64,000 nucleotides of DNA from Tubiluchus corallicola (Eukaryota; Priapulida; Priapulimorpha; Priapulimorphida; Tubiluchidae): positions 1,295,188 through 1,359,187 of the forward strand of contig JAQGDQ010000017.1 in assembly GCA_030141605.1 (NCBI GenBank), written 5' to 3'. A program made the translations under genes and the position numbers. A model generated the notes under the pieces. The model ran no database searches and was not told where the DNA came from. It saw only the letters and a program-made list of their open reading frames with translations. Of the stretch, positions 12,480 to 25,800 are shown piece by piece. Each line of letters begins with the position of its first letter. Position 1 is the first letter of the stretch.

Positions 12480-13832
12480 AATGGTGTTCGTTCCCACATT
12501 GTTAATCTCTTGTGACTGAGTGTCGTGCCCACAACAGTGGTATGAATAGAGCATATTCTCACAATGCGATGACAATGGCATTGTTGCCTCATAAATAGAC
12601 CTCATCCCCATATAATAGTGACTCCCACATGACTGAAACTCATTCTCATAACAGCATTATTGCCAAATGGAGGTCATTTCCATAACATTATGATAACAGC
12701 ATTAGTGCCACATGACTGGATCTCAAGCCCACACAACAGTGGGTACTCTCACATAAAACGAGCTCATTCCCATAACATTATGATAACAGCATTAGTGCCA
12801 CATGACTGGATCTCAAGCCCACACAACAGTGGGTACTCTCACATAAAACGAGCTCATTCCCATAACACTATGATAACAGCATTAGTGCCACATGACTGGA
12901 CCTCATGCCCACACAACAATTGGTACTCTCACATAAAACGAGCTCATTCACATAACAATATGATAACAGCATTAGTGACATATGACTGGACCTCATGCCC
13001 ACACAACAGTTGGTACTCTCACATAAAACGAGCTCATTCACATAACAATATGATAACAGCATTAGTGACATATGACTGGACCTCATGCCCACACAACAAT
13101 TGGTACTCTCACATAAAACGAGCTCATTCACATAACAATATGATAACAGCATTAGTGCCATATGACTGGACCTCATGCCCACACAACAGTTGGTACTCTC
13201 ACATAAAACGAGCTCATTCACATAACAATATGATAACAGCATTAGTGACACATGACAGGACCTCATACCCAGACAACAGTTGGTACTCTCACATAAAACG
13301 AGCTCATTCACATAACAATATGATAACAGCATTAGTGACACATGACTGGACCTCATGCCCACACAACAGTTGGTACTCTCAAATAAATGGAGCTCATTCC
13401 CATAACACTATGATAACAGTGTTATTGCCAAATGGAGCTCATACCCATAACACTATGATAACAGCATTAGTGCCATATGACTGGACCTCATGCCCACACA
13501 ACAGTTGGTACTCTCACATAAAACGAGCTCATTCACATAACAATATGATAACAGCATTAGTGCCACATGACAGGACCTCAAGCCCACACAACAGTGGGTA
13601 CTCTCACATAAAACGAGCTCATTCCCATAACACTTTGATAACAGCATTATTGCTACATGGTTGGACCTCATCCCCACAACTGGAGTACTCCCACATGAAT
13701 ACAGCTCATTCCTACAATGTTGTTCCTAAATTAATGGAGATCATTTCCACATAAGTGTTATTCCACGTAAATGGAGCTTGTTTCCACAACACCATTACAC
13801 CCACGTAAATGGAGCTCTTTCTCGCAACAGTG
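12480..13832 (-). repeat. Minisatellite derived from ACTR8 terminal coding sequence
   Basis: Tandem array of roughly 1.35 kb directly downstream of the ACTR8 stop. Near the gene the unit is about 38 bp. In the core (about 12711-13660) it is a regular 90-bp higher-order unit built from two diverged halves. For example, CATGACTGGA recurs at 12711, 12801 and 12891. Because 90 is a multiple of three, long spurious ORFs stay open on both strands. On the minus strand the motif CTGTTG..GAA.GAGCTCCATTTA is recognisably the ACTR8 terminus. Confidence 0.9.
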
Positions 13833-16800
13833 TTATTCCCATGTGAATGGAGCACGTTCCCGCAACAGTCGGTATCCAAACGTCTTCCACTCTCGCTGTC
13901 GAATCCACAACTCCTGCGCAGTATCCAAAAGAGACATCACGGAAGCCCCTTTCCATGCGGTTGTTCTCGGATCCGATTTCTACAAAAAAAGACCCACTTA
14001 TTACGACTTTAAACAGAATCATTTTTGTCAATTCAATCTCTCATTTTCATTGGTACCATGTTGTACTGAATTCAATGAATTAACATATTGTTACTGAGGC
14101 AGCTGTGTCGGGTCAGGTGTAGGGCTCTCTACACGCCCTGCTTCCACGTCAGCACCGACTCACCCCTTTCTTGTATGTCCAGACGTCTTGTTTGGGCCTA
14201 CACGTGGTGTGAGAAGCCAACTGACCTGCAATGCCAGTATAAAAGCGTGTAGAGGTCACGACAGTCTGGATTTCTGACACAGGTGCTCCTCGGGTGTAGT
14301 GCTGTTACTGCGTTAGTTAGTTACTTTTTTGTGCACGTGTATTTTGGTTCCTTATTTTTATTAGTGCTGTTAATAAACTCCGTACAGTGTAGTTTTTTTG
14401 TGTATTTTGTTTTATGCGAGTTATATGACATGCTATAACAGGTATAAGGTACTAGTTTACAGACATTAATTTAGCTAATTAACATAACATTTGTAATTAA
14501 CATTAACATTTGTAATTAAGTATCGGTTACACAACGATTATATAATGGAACTTCATGATGCGCAATATCAAGACCGCCATGCCATCTTGGAGTTCGACCC
14601 CCTGGGTCGAATTCAGTCCAATATTATTAATTTATTCAGTAATGTACACTTATGGTACATTTACTTTATGCTCCTTGATGCAAAATATATATTATCACAC
14701 AACTAGAATCAATACTTGTTTACAGTTTCAAGACCTCAAAATTGACAAATTGGAACCAATTACTACTGCTCTATTAAATTACGACAAATGCACCTACTGA
14801 TCTGATGTTCTTACATAGAGACATTAACATCATTCACATGAAGCTGGCAACACAATTTGATAATTTGATAAATATAATATAAGGCTACTAACATTTGATC
14901 AGATTTTGCAAGTAAACTTGACCCGAACAACCTACCAAAATTCACTTGCCAATTGTGCATTGAGATAAACTTGACTAAACAAAAATTACGCTGCATTGCA
15001 CATGCAAGCAACATTACCCTTGGTTCCGTAATGACTTCGACTGGCTCCGACTTCAAATGTGGGGGCGCTGTAATGCTGACTCTGTGACGCAGCCAGAACT
15101 CGGCACCGGTGAACATCATCCCACCTCCAACCATGAGTATCGTGTTCACCATCTTTCGTTTCACCTCAATGTCAGGATCTGAAACAAAATTTGTAGATTT
15201 GTTATAATTCTTGTAGATTAAAGTTATAGTTCTAGTAAATTAAATGTAGGGGATATGACAGCACACAAGTCTAGCATTTAGTCAAAAGTAAATTTTCTAA
15301 AAAAATGGTAAAACCAAGATAAAGTTAGAAACCAAAATTAAAAAATTACAAAAAGAATTACTAATTCGTAACTAATTTTTTTATTTTTCATTTAGTTTTT
15401 AGTTTAGCAGTTCAGTGTCTCTTAGCACACTAGTTTTTAATGTTTCTGAATTGGGTGAACAAAGGAAGGTATTTGGGTAGGACCTGAATTTTGTTGGTTC
15501 GGATTTATTAGTAAACAATTTCTAGCAAAAAAGATTAGGGTCGATGATAATAAATATACGTTGGTCAAGAAAGAAGGCATTAGATAAGCATAGGGAGAAG
15601 AAGAATGGTCCAACGCTAACACGCCGCCCGAGCTGCGTCAAGATAGGTGATTACCAGAGGTGACGATAATGCCCATTTCTCGACTGCCATCCTTCCTCCA
15701 GTACATATCCATGTAATTAATTAAGGCTGAGTAGGTCTAGGAAGGAGTCCCATAAAGTCCTATTTCAGTGGTAAATGGTTAAAAAAACCCAACGTGAGTG
15801 AGGTTTGAACACTGGACTTCTGGATCGGCAGCCAACAGGCATAATCACTCAGCCACCGTGTGCAAGAATAAGGTAAAATTGTACACTAGAATATGTTGCA
15901 CCTATAGCGTAAAGTGAATCGTTCCTTAGGCTTAGTTTTAACCAGGAGGCATTCATCAGAATCATCATGTCCAACTCACCACATCTCTCGATGCTTCGAA
16001 ATATCGCCTGATCTATCGGAAGCACCTGTACAGCTTCCTCAGCTATCCGGTCATTCTCAGTTGCCTGTTCCTCGCTCGCTTCCTTGCCTAAATTTGATGC
16101 TTCATCATCCCTTGCGATGTCGTCATCAAGCTGTGACTGGGCAATTTGCGCATCGTCTGCTTGCTGTTCCGTTTCTTGTTTACCTGGATCAGTGGTAGGA
16201 TCCTTGACCCGCCTCTAGATAGGAAAAGAAATGTGATTAGTCTTTCCTAAACATGGGAATAAAAACAGGCTGAATTCAAACCACTGACCCTTTGCTTACA
16301 AGGTGAATGCCTTCACAGAGGCCAAGTAGTCTAGTGGTCATGTGGTCATTACATTCGCCTTGTAAACAAAACTCCTTGTTTCAAATCCAGGCTGTTTCAT
16401 GACTCGGTCACACTTTTTTCTTTTGGAGAAGCTCGATTTCAATGCAATTTTGATTCTGATTACAACTTTTTATAAATGACATTGAAATCAAAATAGAAAC
16501 AAAATTAAAAGAAAAGGATCTGGTATTAAATAAAGATAAAACAGAAGACTATCAGATAAAAATGAATGCATGGAGAAAATGCAAATACTAGACAGTGCTC
16601 TAACAACAGATGAAGATATATCAAGAAGAAAAACCTTAGCACTAGCAACATATTCCAAAGTAACAAAATTTTTTGAAAGTAAGAGGATCAGTCTAGAAAT
16701 AAAATTAAGAATCTTTCCTGCACTTGTGTAAACTGTGTTTCTCTACAACTCCGAATTGTGGACAATCAAAGCACATCACAATCAGAAATCGGTGCATTCC

Positions 16801-19800
16801 AAAAAGATCTTATCAACACACCATTAGATATCAAAAATACAGAGACATAGGATGTTACAGGTGACAGAGCAACCTGGTCTAAAGTGATTGCAAGTGCCAT
16901 GTCAGAGGACGTTTGACTCCGGAGATGATGATGATGCTTTCAAAATTTAATGACTGCAGACTCATTTCGATAGAATGACTTACACGTAACTATTTTATCC
17001 AGTTCATGCTGTACATCAGTAAAAGCTAAGGGAGAAATTCAGTAGCACTAAAAGATGGAATAAATTATTATTGTTCAAAGCTTGTATGTTAAACAACACA
17101 TATACTTCACAGATCTTTATTAGCTAAAAATATTAAGTGAAACTTAGCAAATTTATGATAAAACAGTAGATGTGACAATTCAAGCAGATATGGACATATA
17201 ACTCCATTTTTATCACTGTCAAATCTTCCATAAAACACACCTTAATTTGATTTAAATAATCGCCATCAAAAATGTCTTCCGGATCCGTGTAATTTCTTTT
17301 CCACTTGAGCACATGTTCCGTGCCGGACATTCCAAATAGTTCTGGCGCAAAAAGAGCCAAAGGTGCCATCATGCATTCATCTCCGATACTAACGGAATAT
17401 TCCCAAATTTTCTGCCCTGGTTGCTTCACGTGTATCGTCTGAGTTTGCAATCGACAGTTTGCCTACAAATATATATTAAGACTTTTAACCTCTTGTTTCT
17501 CAGATACAATGCATACAGAATCCCAGCCGTTTTTTGCAATTTGTAAGTATGTACGAAACTATGTAGGAATATTCCGTATTTTACATATATAATAACATTT
17601 TTATTTGATTATGACTATGAGACCATGGACTCTGCTAAATGAAGTATATGAGAGTCACTAATCATCGTCATTTAAGGCTAGTATGCTAGCAGCTTACCAA
17701 GTTGTAGTTCTTAACCAGTCTTTTTTTATATTTCTGCTTAAATTGCAAAATTTTTATCTATTTTTTTACATATAGTAAGCATAAAATCGTTCATAGTAAT
17801 GTGAGAAAGCTAAAAAATGATTCGCTTCCTCTAACTGTAAACTAAAGTGATTTAGTGCACTTTCGCATGATGTTGACTTCCCTTGCTACTCTAGCAGTTG
17901 CACACTACATAACACTATGCATCATCAACAGGTGAATCACAGCAGCTGCTGTAGAATGCTACCTGTCTCTAGTTAGCAGCTAGAGATTCATCATGGTCTC
18001 AGACACTGTATATAAGTGAATGAGGGAGCACCTGATTTATTCGGCATGCATGGGAATACGGTGTACTGCCAACTGCCAGATATACCTGGTGTTATAGAGA
18101 GTAAAGTGGTTCATTATTCATTTTGAAGATCTTGAAACAAGCTACCTATTAACTTATTAACTAAGGGCACAGAAACAACCTTTTGTATAAAAATATATGG
18201 TCCCAGTTTCCATAAAATTGAACATGCTGAGATCCATAAAAAGTTTCATAAATTTTATAACAAAGTTTAATGTTCATCTGTTCCTAAATTTTATAAGAGT
18301 ATTGCCAAATTCCATAAGAATGTTTAAATACATGAGCATGTTTCTAAGCTCCACTGTAAAACATAATATCCTCATATAACAATATCTTATCATTGTACTA
18401 ACCGTTGAAACAAATGTGCAATTTAGTCGTGGGTTATTTTAACGGATTTTAATTGATTATAATCTATTTGGGCTGTTATCGATTATTTTTCTCTGCTGTC
18501 AATACAAATCCATTGTATTAACAGTACTATTTTCCTCATATTTTTCAGAAAATGCACAAAAATTGCACGTTAAATATAGCCATGATTGCAGTAAAATCGG
18601 ATAATATCTTTGCCTGGTAACTTAAAGCATAGACTTAGACATGAAAGTTATTCATAAGCACGAATATTGGTTTTCACGAGCACCTGTTTTCTCCTAAAAT
18701 TGCTGACTATAATAATAATTATAATTATAATCGATTATTGAATCAGTTTCACGTCCAATTACGAGATTACGAAAATGCAGCCAATGCTCCACCACTACTA
18801 TGCAAAATATCAAATCATACTCTATCGGATTAGCATTAAAGCTTAGTATTAAACAAGTAACTCTTAAAGTGGAAGAGCAGAACTTGCCAAATCCATATGA
18901 CAGAATTGCTCCTTGATGGTTTGCAGAAACATGGCATCCGTCCTACATTGAGGATTGCATTCTTTATATGGAAACTTGAAGTTCTTTAGCAACTGATAAA
19001 AAGCCAAAGACACATCGCTCCCTCCATAGTTAAAATGAAGCCTGTAACAAAAAAATAAATGGTACTTTACCAATAAGAAAAAGAAAAAAACGTATCTTTC
19101 ACAGAAAATGGAGCGCACAATTTTAATGTAAATGGTTATGGTAGGACCAGAACTGAGCTCATTACCAAACACAATCCTCTGAGATGAAACACCGAAAACT
19201 GACAGAAGCATTGTAGCCAATTTCGAATGCACATACAACTTCCTTTAATTAGGTGAAAAGCTGAAGTAGCAAAATAAATGAACGTGCCAAGCAATCTTCA
19301 CTTACTGGCCGGACTTGGCACAGCTTAACCTCTGTCGCTAAACACACGCCGTGACCATCAAGCTATATCTGTAACCCCACTTTAGCGATTAAATGAAAAA
19401 AGGCGCAAGTTTCTCATTTAGCATGTTTTAGTCATGCATTTATCCCACATTTTCATAAATCTATCCACGTTTAAAACATAAATAAGGATAGTCTCACCTG
19501 CTATTGGGCAAAATTAGTCCATCTTCTACACAACACACACTGGTTTTCTGATCTCCTACATCGACAACGCAACCTGAGCTTACACCAGCTCCAAAAACAG
19601 AACACACTGATTCCTACAACACAAATATTTTACTTGAATAAAGCACGGGTACATCAGTTTACCGTTACTATATTGAATACTAATATAGTATATATATAGC
19701 ATTTCAATATAGGTGTTTGTTTTAATTGGTAAATAACGACTGCATTAGGCAGCAAGTGCTGTGTGGACTAGCCTAATCATCAGCACGTGCCATATCACAA

Positions 19801-22800
19801 TTTTAACACCTTTGGATTATAAATTTGTCTGAGTCACAGTAAGCACTATACAGCACCAAGATCATGTCAAGCAATGCACTTTAACATGTACACAATTTTG
19901 AATTGAAGTTAAAAAGTGCCCTTTATTTTATATTATAAATTAAAAGAATTTCACACTAACCCCTGGCCTGTGTGCAATACATGATTGCCAACGCATTATT
20001 ATCCAGACAAAATTAATAATACACTAAATATTTCCTAATCACGTTTGGATCCTGACTAACCAATGGCAAAACAGCACTCAATTAGGATACATCTGACACC
20101 CATTCCAACAGATAAGCACAGTGTAAATACCACAACTAACTCATCATTCTGATTTTGGAAATCATTCAATTGCTCAAAGCTGTCGTTTAAAGGTTTTTAA
20201 ATTAACATAATACTGCTACATTATAAGTCACCTGCTGTACAAAGCAAGCAGCAAACCCAAGTCTAGTGAGCAGAAGATTGGTAAGTTCTCGAACGTGCCA
20301 CTTGTTATAAGAATCCGGAATGATCAGCACGGCTCTGTAATGCTAAAGCAAATATTAAACTCAGTAACTCATAAAATAAAATGTAAGAAAAGCAATAAAG
20401 CACAGTAGAAATTTACAGCCAGAAAGACAAAAGTATGTCAGTTAAGTTAAAACATTTTAAACAAAAGATTGTTTCAGTCGAGATTAATAGGCAAAAATAT
20501 ACAGCCAAACGTGAGTTGTTTTTTAGCATTGATAATGGCTAAAGTAACCGAAATGATTACTTGCGCTAAATAAATGTATTGATTTCTAGAAGCTAGTTCT
20601 TTAGTTTAAAAAACATTTAGATTCTAATGGAAATGTTAGGCACAGACAACTATTTCAGTTGCTTTAATTTAGTAAAATATACAGCCAAACATAAGTTGTT
20701 TTTTAGCATTGATAATGGTTAAAGTAACCGAAATGATTATTTGCACTATTAAACACGTTGATTTCTAGAAGATTTTTCTTTAGTTCGAAAAACGTTTTAT
20801 ATTCTAACAGAAAACTGAAGAAATGTTTTTACTAGAAAATACAGATGCAAACGTTAGTCTCTTAAGATTTAAAAATAGCCCTCTCTATTGGCCTCCCTCT
20901 CTGTTGGTTTATTTTAGTTCAAAATCAAAAGGACGCACAAGTAAACATATACACTATTTTCTGTGAAAGCTTCAACTGATTAAAAATAATTCAGTATGAA
21001 AATGGCTAACTTGTGCATTACTTTTGGACTTGTGCTGTGGAGTGGGAAAAATAGAGAGCTCTGAACACTACAGTATAGGGCAGCAAAAACAGCAGGTAGA
21101 CTAATGCTAAAATGAATTGCTATTAGTCCTGGAAGAGCACAGCTTCTTAACCAAACAAATGTAAAAATTAGGCTAAAAATTTCTTGATAAATAATCTAAA
21201 AAAATTAGGTTAAATTTACTAACATTAAGCTTGCTTACTTTTAAATCTTTGATTGGTATATTCAGATAGTTTGAAATTGCCACACTCCATATTGACTCTA
21301 GATCATTCAATACTGCTGTGAGAGATCCTCCTACGTTGCCATGGAGATTCAACTGCCCTCTTCTCATTGGCCAATGTATACTGTAACCAGAGTTTGGTTG
21401 AACCAGTAAAGCCTATTAAAAATGCAATCAAAATGGTACTGTACGGTACTGCCAATTGCTTTGACACACCATGTAACATATGAAAAAATCATTACACCTA
21501 TATGCAAAGAAAGCTTTACAAAATGTACACAATGGTTAATCAACTTCGCAGATTAAATACACTTTAAATTGTTAATACCTCGTCACCCACTAGAAGCAAA
21601 GGATGATGTGTAGACGTGTTTGTCCAACTCACATCCGAAAGTTCTTCCAAAACTCGTTTCTGCGCTCGAAGGTTAAAAGCGATCGTCTAAAGCAAAACAG
21701 GTTAAGAGTTAAAACACAACAAAACCCTCCACTTACATAAAGCTTAAAAAATCCGTCTTGAAATTTTATACCACTTACATACTGCCTTTTTTCATCAAGT
21801 GTTTAAGCCGGCCAAAACGCTGTATAAAACGTGAAAATTTAAATTCCCGCGATGGCCGTTAGGCGCAGACATTTTGATGGTAGGTCGTTTGAAACAAATT
21901 TCGATAGCATTGTGTGAAGTTTGAAAAAATAATCAGAGCATTCGTAGCAAACATGTTGCTAACAAAGTAAATTTTATATTACTATATCTTGTCAATACAA
22001 TTAAAAATAAATTTAATAACCAGTAATAATAAATCATTTCAAAATAAAAAATGCCATGATGTTTAGCTATTTGCTGTCACTCACAGTCTCACATAAGTGC
22101 AAGTCTCGATGTTAAAAGAGAAGTACATCTATTTAAAGGGAAGAAAATGGAATTTCAAAGTAAATCCCCAAAACATCCCTTACAAAGTTACATTACTTAG
22201 CATTACATTCACTTGTTTGAAAGACATATGTAATTGGAAAACAAAATTCTTAATAATACAAAATGTTTGCACCATTGATAAAACAGCACCATATTATCAT
22301 CCTAATGTGCACCACTGACTCGCCAAAAATGCATCATTAACCATTTTTTACTGTTTTTTTAAGTTATATCGCCAATACAATTATCCTAGCTAAAAACAGA
22401 TTTTGTGACATATCGTAACTTCTATGAATTTTTTTATTCTTCTAGTACAATATTCACAGATGTTCCTAAATATACAGGGTGTTCCAAAAGAAACAGTGCT
22501 CTAACAAAGGCTATGTCAATATTACATGAAACAAAGTCCAATAAGTATGGTCATACTAAATTACATGGTAGAAAATTGGTGTTATGATGTAAAAATATAT
22601 TATTTTTATGTAATTAAGATATCATAATGTAAAAGTCCAGGTTCATTTTGTTATATGTGATGTATACTGCACCATTTCTTCTGGAACACCCTTCTACTTT
22701 TTTAATGAGTCCTACTAATTCCACTTTTTCTGAAACATCAGTGAAAATTTCATAAAAATATTGCTTATGACAGTATCACATGGAAAGTTGTAATTTTAGA

Positions 22801-25800
22801 TGATCGGACGTACCTGTTCAGGTAGAGTCTGTCGCCATTGGCAACTGGTCGTTGATTTGCATGTCCACATCATGTCCTCTGCGGTGTCCACACCTTGTTG
22901 GTGAAGAGACAAATATGAATCCTAAAAAACACACAACCAAGCAAACAAAATAGAAAACAACTTTGATAAAAAAATTTTAGAGCTAGGTAACTACTTTTTT
23001 GTTGCAGACATCGTTTTTTTATTACTGCTTCCTTAGAAATTTTTATCTGCTTAAAAGGTAATGCAATAACACAAAACAATTCTCCTTCTTGCTGGATACT
23101 TCTTAAGTGTCAGAGCTCACATATCCACGTCTTAACCATCACACACGCAAAAAAAGTTGCTGCTTTTTTTGGGAGTAAGCTGCCAAGTGTTCAAAGTTTC
23201 TAAAGTTCCCTTTATAGAAAGATTCCACACTAGTTTCACACTAGAAATGTACAGTCACGGAAGTTCAACACTACTGTAGAGGCCACTTAATAGACTCACT
23301 TTCGGACTGAAGTGTTTTGACCCAATTAACCGACTGAACCTATTAACCGATAGGCATAGTATTACTGGTATAGAAGTATGAGCCACCAGCTTAATATGCA
23401 CTACAAAGGTTTTTAATGAATTTTAGAAACAAAGTAATGCCTAAATTCCTTTGTGCAGTTAAAAATTAGAAAAAATATTTTAAAATATTAATTACGTATA
23501 AGTGAATTAGCAATAAATTAAAAAGTATAGTTTTCTAAATCACACAAGTCTGTTTATTTGCAAAAATTACTGTACCTGCATCAGTGAATGTTGGCTGATT
23601 AAGTGTGAAAGCATGATTTGCAACGAGAGCTTCAAAAGGAAACAGCTAGACAAGTGATTAAGTATTTACCTTCCAGAAATTCTTGGGCAATGCAGTGGAT
23701 GAGCAGGCAATCGATTCAAAGCAAAATGGCTATGCTTGTATGCTAGCATATTAGCGCGTGGTAAACGTACCAGCTTACAGACAAAATGCTACTTGACATG
23801 ATTGTTTCTACATATATTATAATTCACAAAAGCAAAGTAAAGATGACATAAAAGTAGGAAAAGCTGTTTGGGCACACACAAATGTCTTATTTTAAGCATG
23901 TGAAGGGAAAATACTGAGTCAATTATGCAGAGTTATTTGAGTCAATTACTGACAGTTTTTATGTAAATTTGAATAGAAGTGGCCCGTGCCAGGCGTTTTT
24001 GAGTCAATTAAGTGATTAAATCTATTAGCGGCACCTACTGTATATACGGTGTGTTCACTTAATACAAAAATCGATGATGCATACATGGTGCTAATGCTTC
24101 AATGTCGAGCGGGTAAACCATAGATAATAATATTACAGCAAGCAGAAGACAGCATTATTGTTATAGCAATGTTGTAGATATGAGGAACACATTGTACTTT
24201 TTTACCCACTAGCCATTCGATGGTGCAGCGTGTCACCCATTCATGCATTCGATGGTACAGTTTGGTTTAAAAAAAACATTGTTTAGTTATTTCAACATTT
24301 AGAATCAACTCACTATTTGTCCAACTCCAGGAAGTATGAGATCTTCATGGCATTTAACATCTGAAGTTGGATTCCGCCGAGCAATCACATGTGGTATGGT
24401 GATTGGAAAGGTGTCAGATGCACGTCCAATTCGGAGATTTAAGGAACCAGGATGTATTACAACTATAGCCGTTCCCTGGATAGGTCCCTAAAAGGAAAAA
24501 AGCACTTTCCTAATACTGTTTTAAATTAAATAATCTGTACAGGCAGCACAGTCACTAATTAACGTTCACAATCATTATGCTGGAATAATGATACTCAAGA
24601 TCTATTGTTTTAGTTCCCCAATGTGACCGGACTCTGTCATCCATTTTCATCATATTCACACAGGACAACACTCAATCGATGAGATTCAAGTTGCCAGAGT
24701 TCATTTAACTAAAACTCCTCACACCACTCAAACTCAGCCGGCCTGGGGACACCACACGAACACATATCACGATACTAACCTCACGACACGATATGTATCA
24801 CGACACACAATATATATATATATCAAACTATCATCTTAAGAATCCTAAATGCTAAGATAATTCAGCAAAATGTTTGATTTCTGTTTATACTATAGCATTG
24901 TTTGCAATGGAAGCCCACAGAAATGCAGCTTTTGATTTAAAATATGCTGGTGCGTTTTATGGTACACATTTGCACGAAGCCATTTCAGTAACTTACAAGC
25001 AAAAACGTAATTTGCTACTACATATATGATTACAAAAGACATTGTGCTTTAAACCACTTCACTTTGGCTGGCTGCTAGCAGCAGGTGCCTGTGTCAAGGT
25101 CAAGTCTGCTCCTCTGCTAATACTGTGTTCACTGCACTGATTGTGACATTCTGGAGCTAAACTACAGTACTTTGTACAGCTGCGGCTTGAATCATATCTC
25201 ACAGTTTTAATCAAGCTTGTGCTAAATATCAATGATTCAGATTATTGCGATACTGGTTCACTGCGACGATACATGTACTGCCACAAAAGATATCATGACG
25301 CATAGATGCATTGTTACAGGCCTAGTTAGTAGGAAGTGCTTTAAACTGTAATTCCTCAACAGGTCTATGTGTTTTCACTAACGTTTGCAAAGCTTCAATT
25401 CAACAACGTATGGCTCTGTGAATGGCAATCCACAGGTTAAAAAATTCAGTAATGGTAAGTCTTTCCGACAGTATAGATCAAAACTACGACAGATGGCAGA
25501 CTTTTCCATACCAAATTGCAAAATTGCACCTCTAGTCGACGTGCAAATGGAATTTAACTTTGACAACCCATCAGTTTCCTCAGTCTTGACTCCACCATCA
25601 CTAGCTACAGCTACACCAAGCTAATCAACATTGACATCAAAAACACTTATATGTTATTATCAACGTCGATTTAATGCTTTTTATTAACATGGCTGCTTAT
25701 AACATGTGAATGTCTTTAGGTCTATACTTGAACTAACTTTTCAAGTCACCCGTTCTTGCTTCCACTCACTATGCCTGTGCACAGTCAAAGTGTGTCTGCA

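Noticed and set aside
12660-13754. 364-codon plus-strand ORF with His/Ser-rich 30-residue repeats
   Set aside because: It is the 90-bp minisatellite read in one of several open frames; the unit derives from the opposite strand of ACTR8.
13795-14031. Minus-strand ORF ending LLRERAPFTWV
   Set aside because: It is a different frame of the true last ACTR8 exon. Only the frame 13979-13833 joins in phase and matches the ARP8 C-terminus. The interesting part is treated as a finding.
15018-17462. Plus-strand ORFs over ACTR8 exons (for example 15914-16198)
   Set aside because: Shadows of minus-strand ACTR8 coding exons.
25385-25624. 79-codon plus-strand ORF in ACTR8 intron 1
   Set aside because: No recognised domain, no start context or splice pattern that supports it, and the opposite strand is also open.
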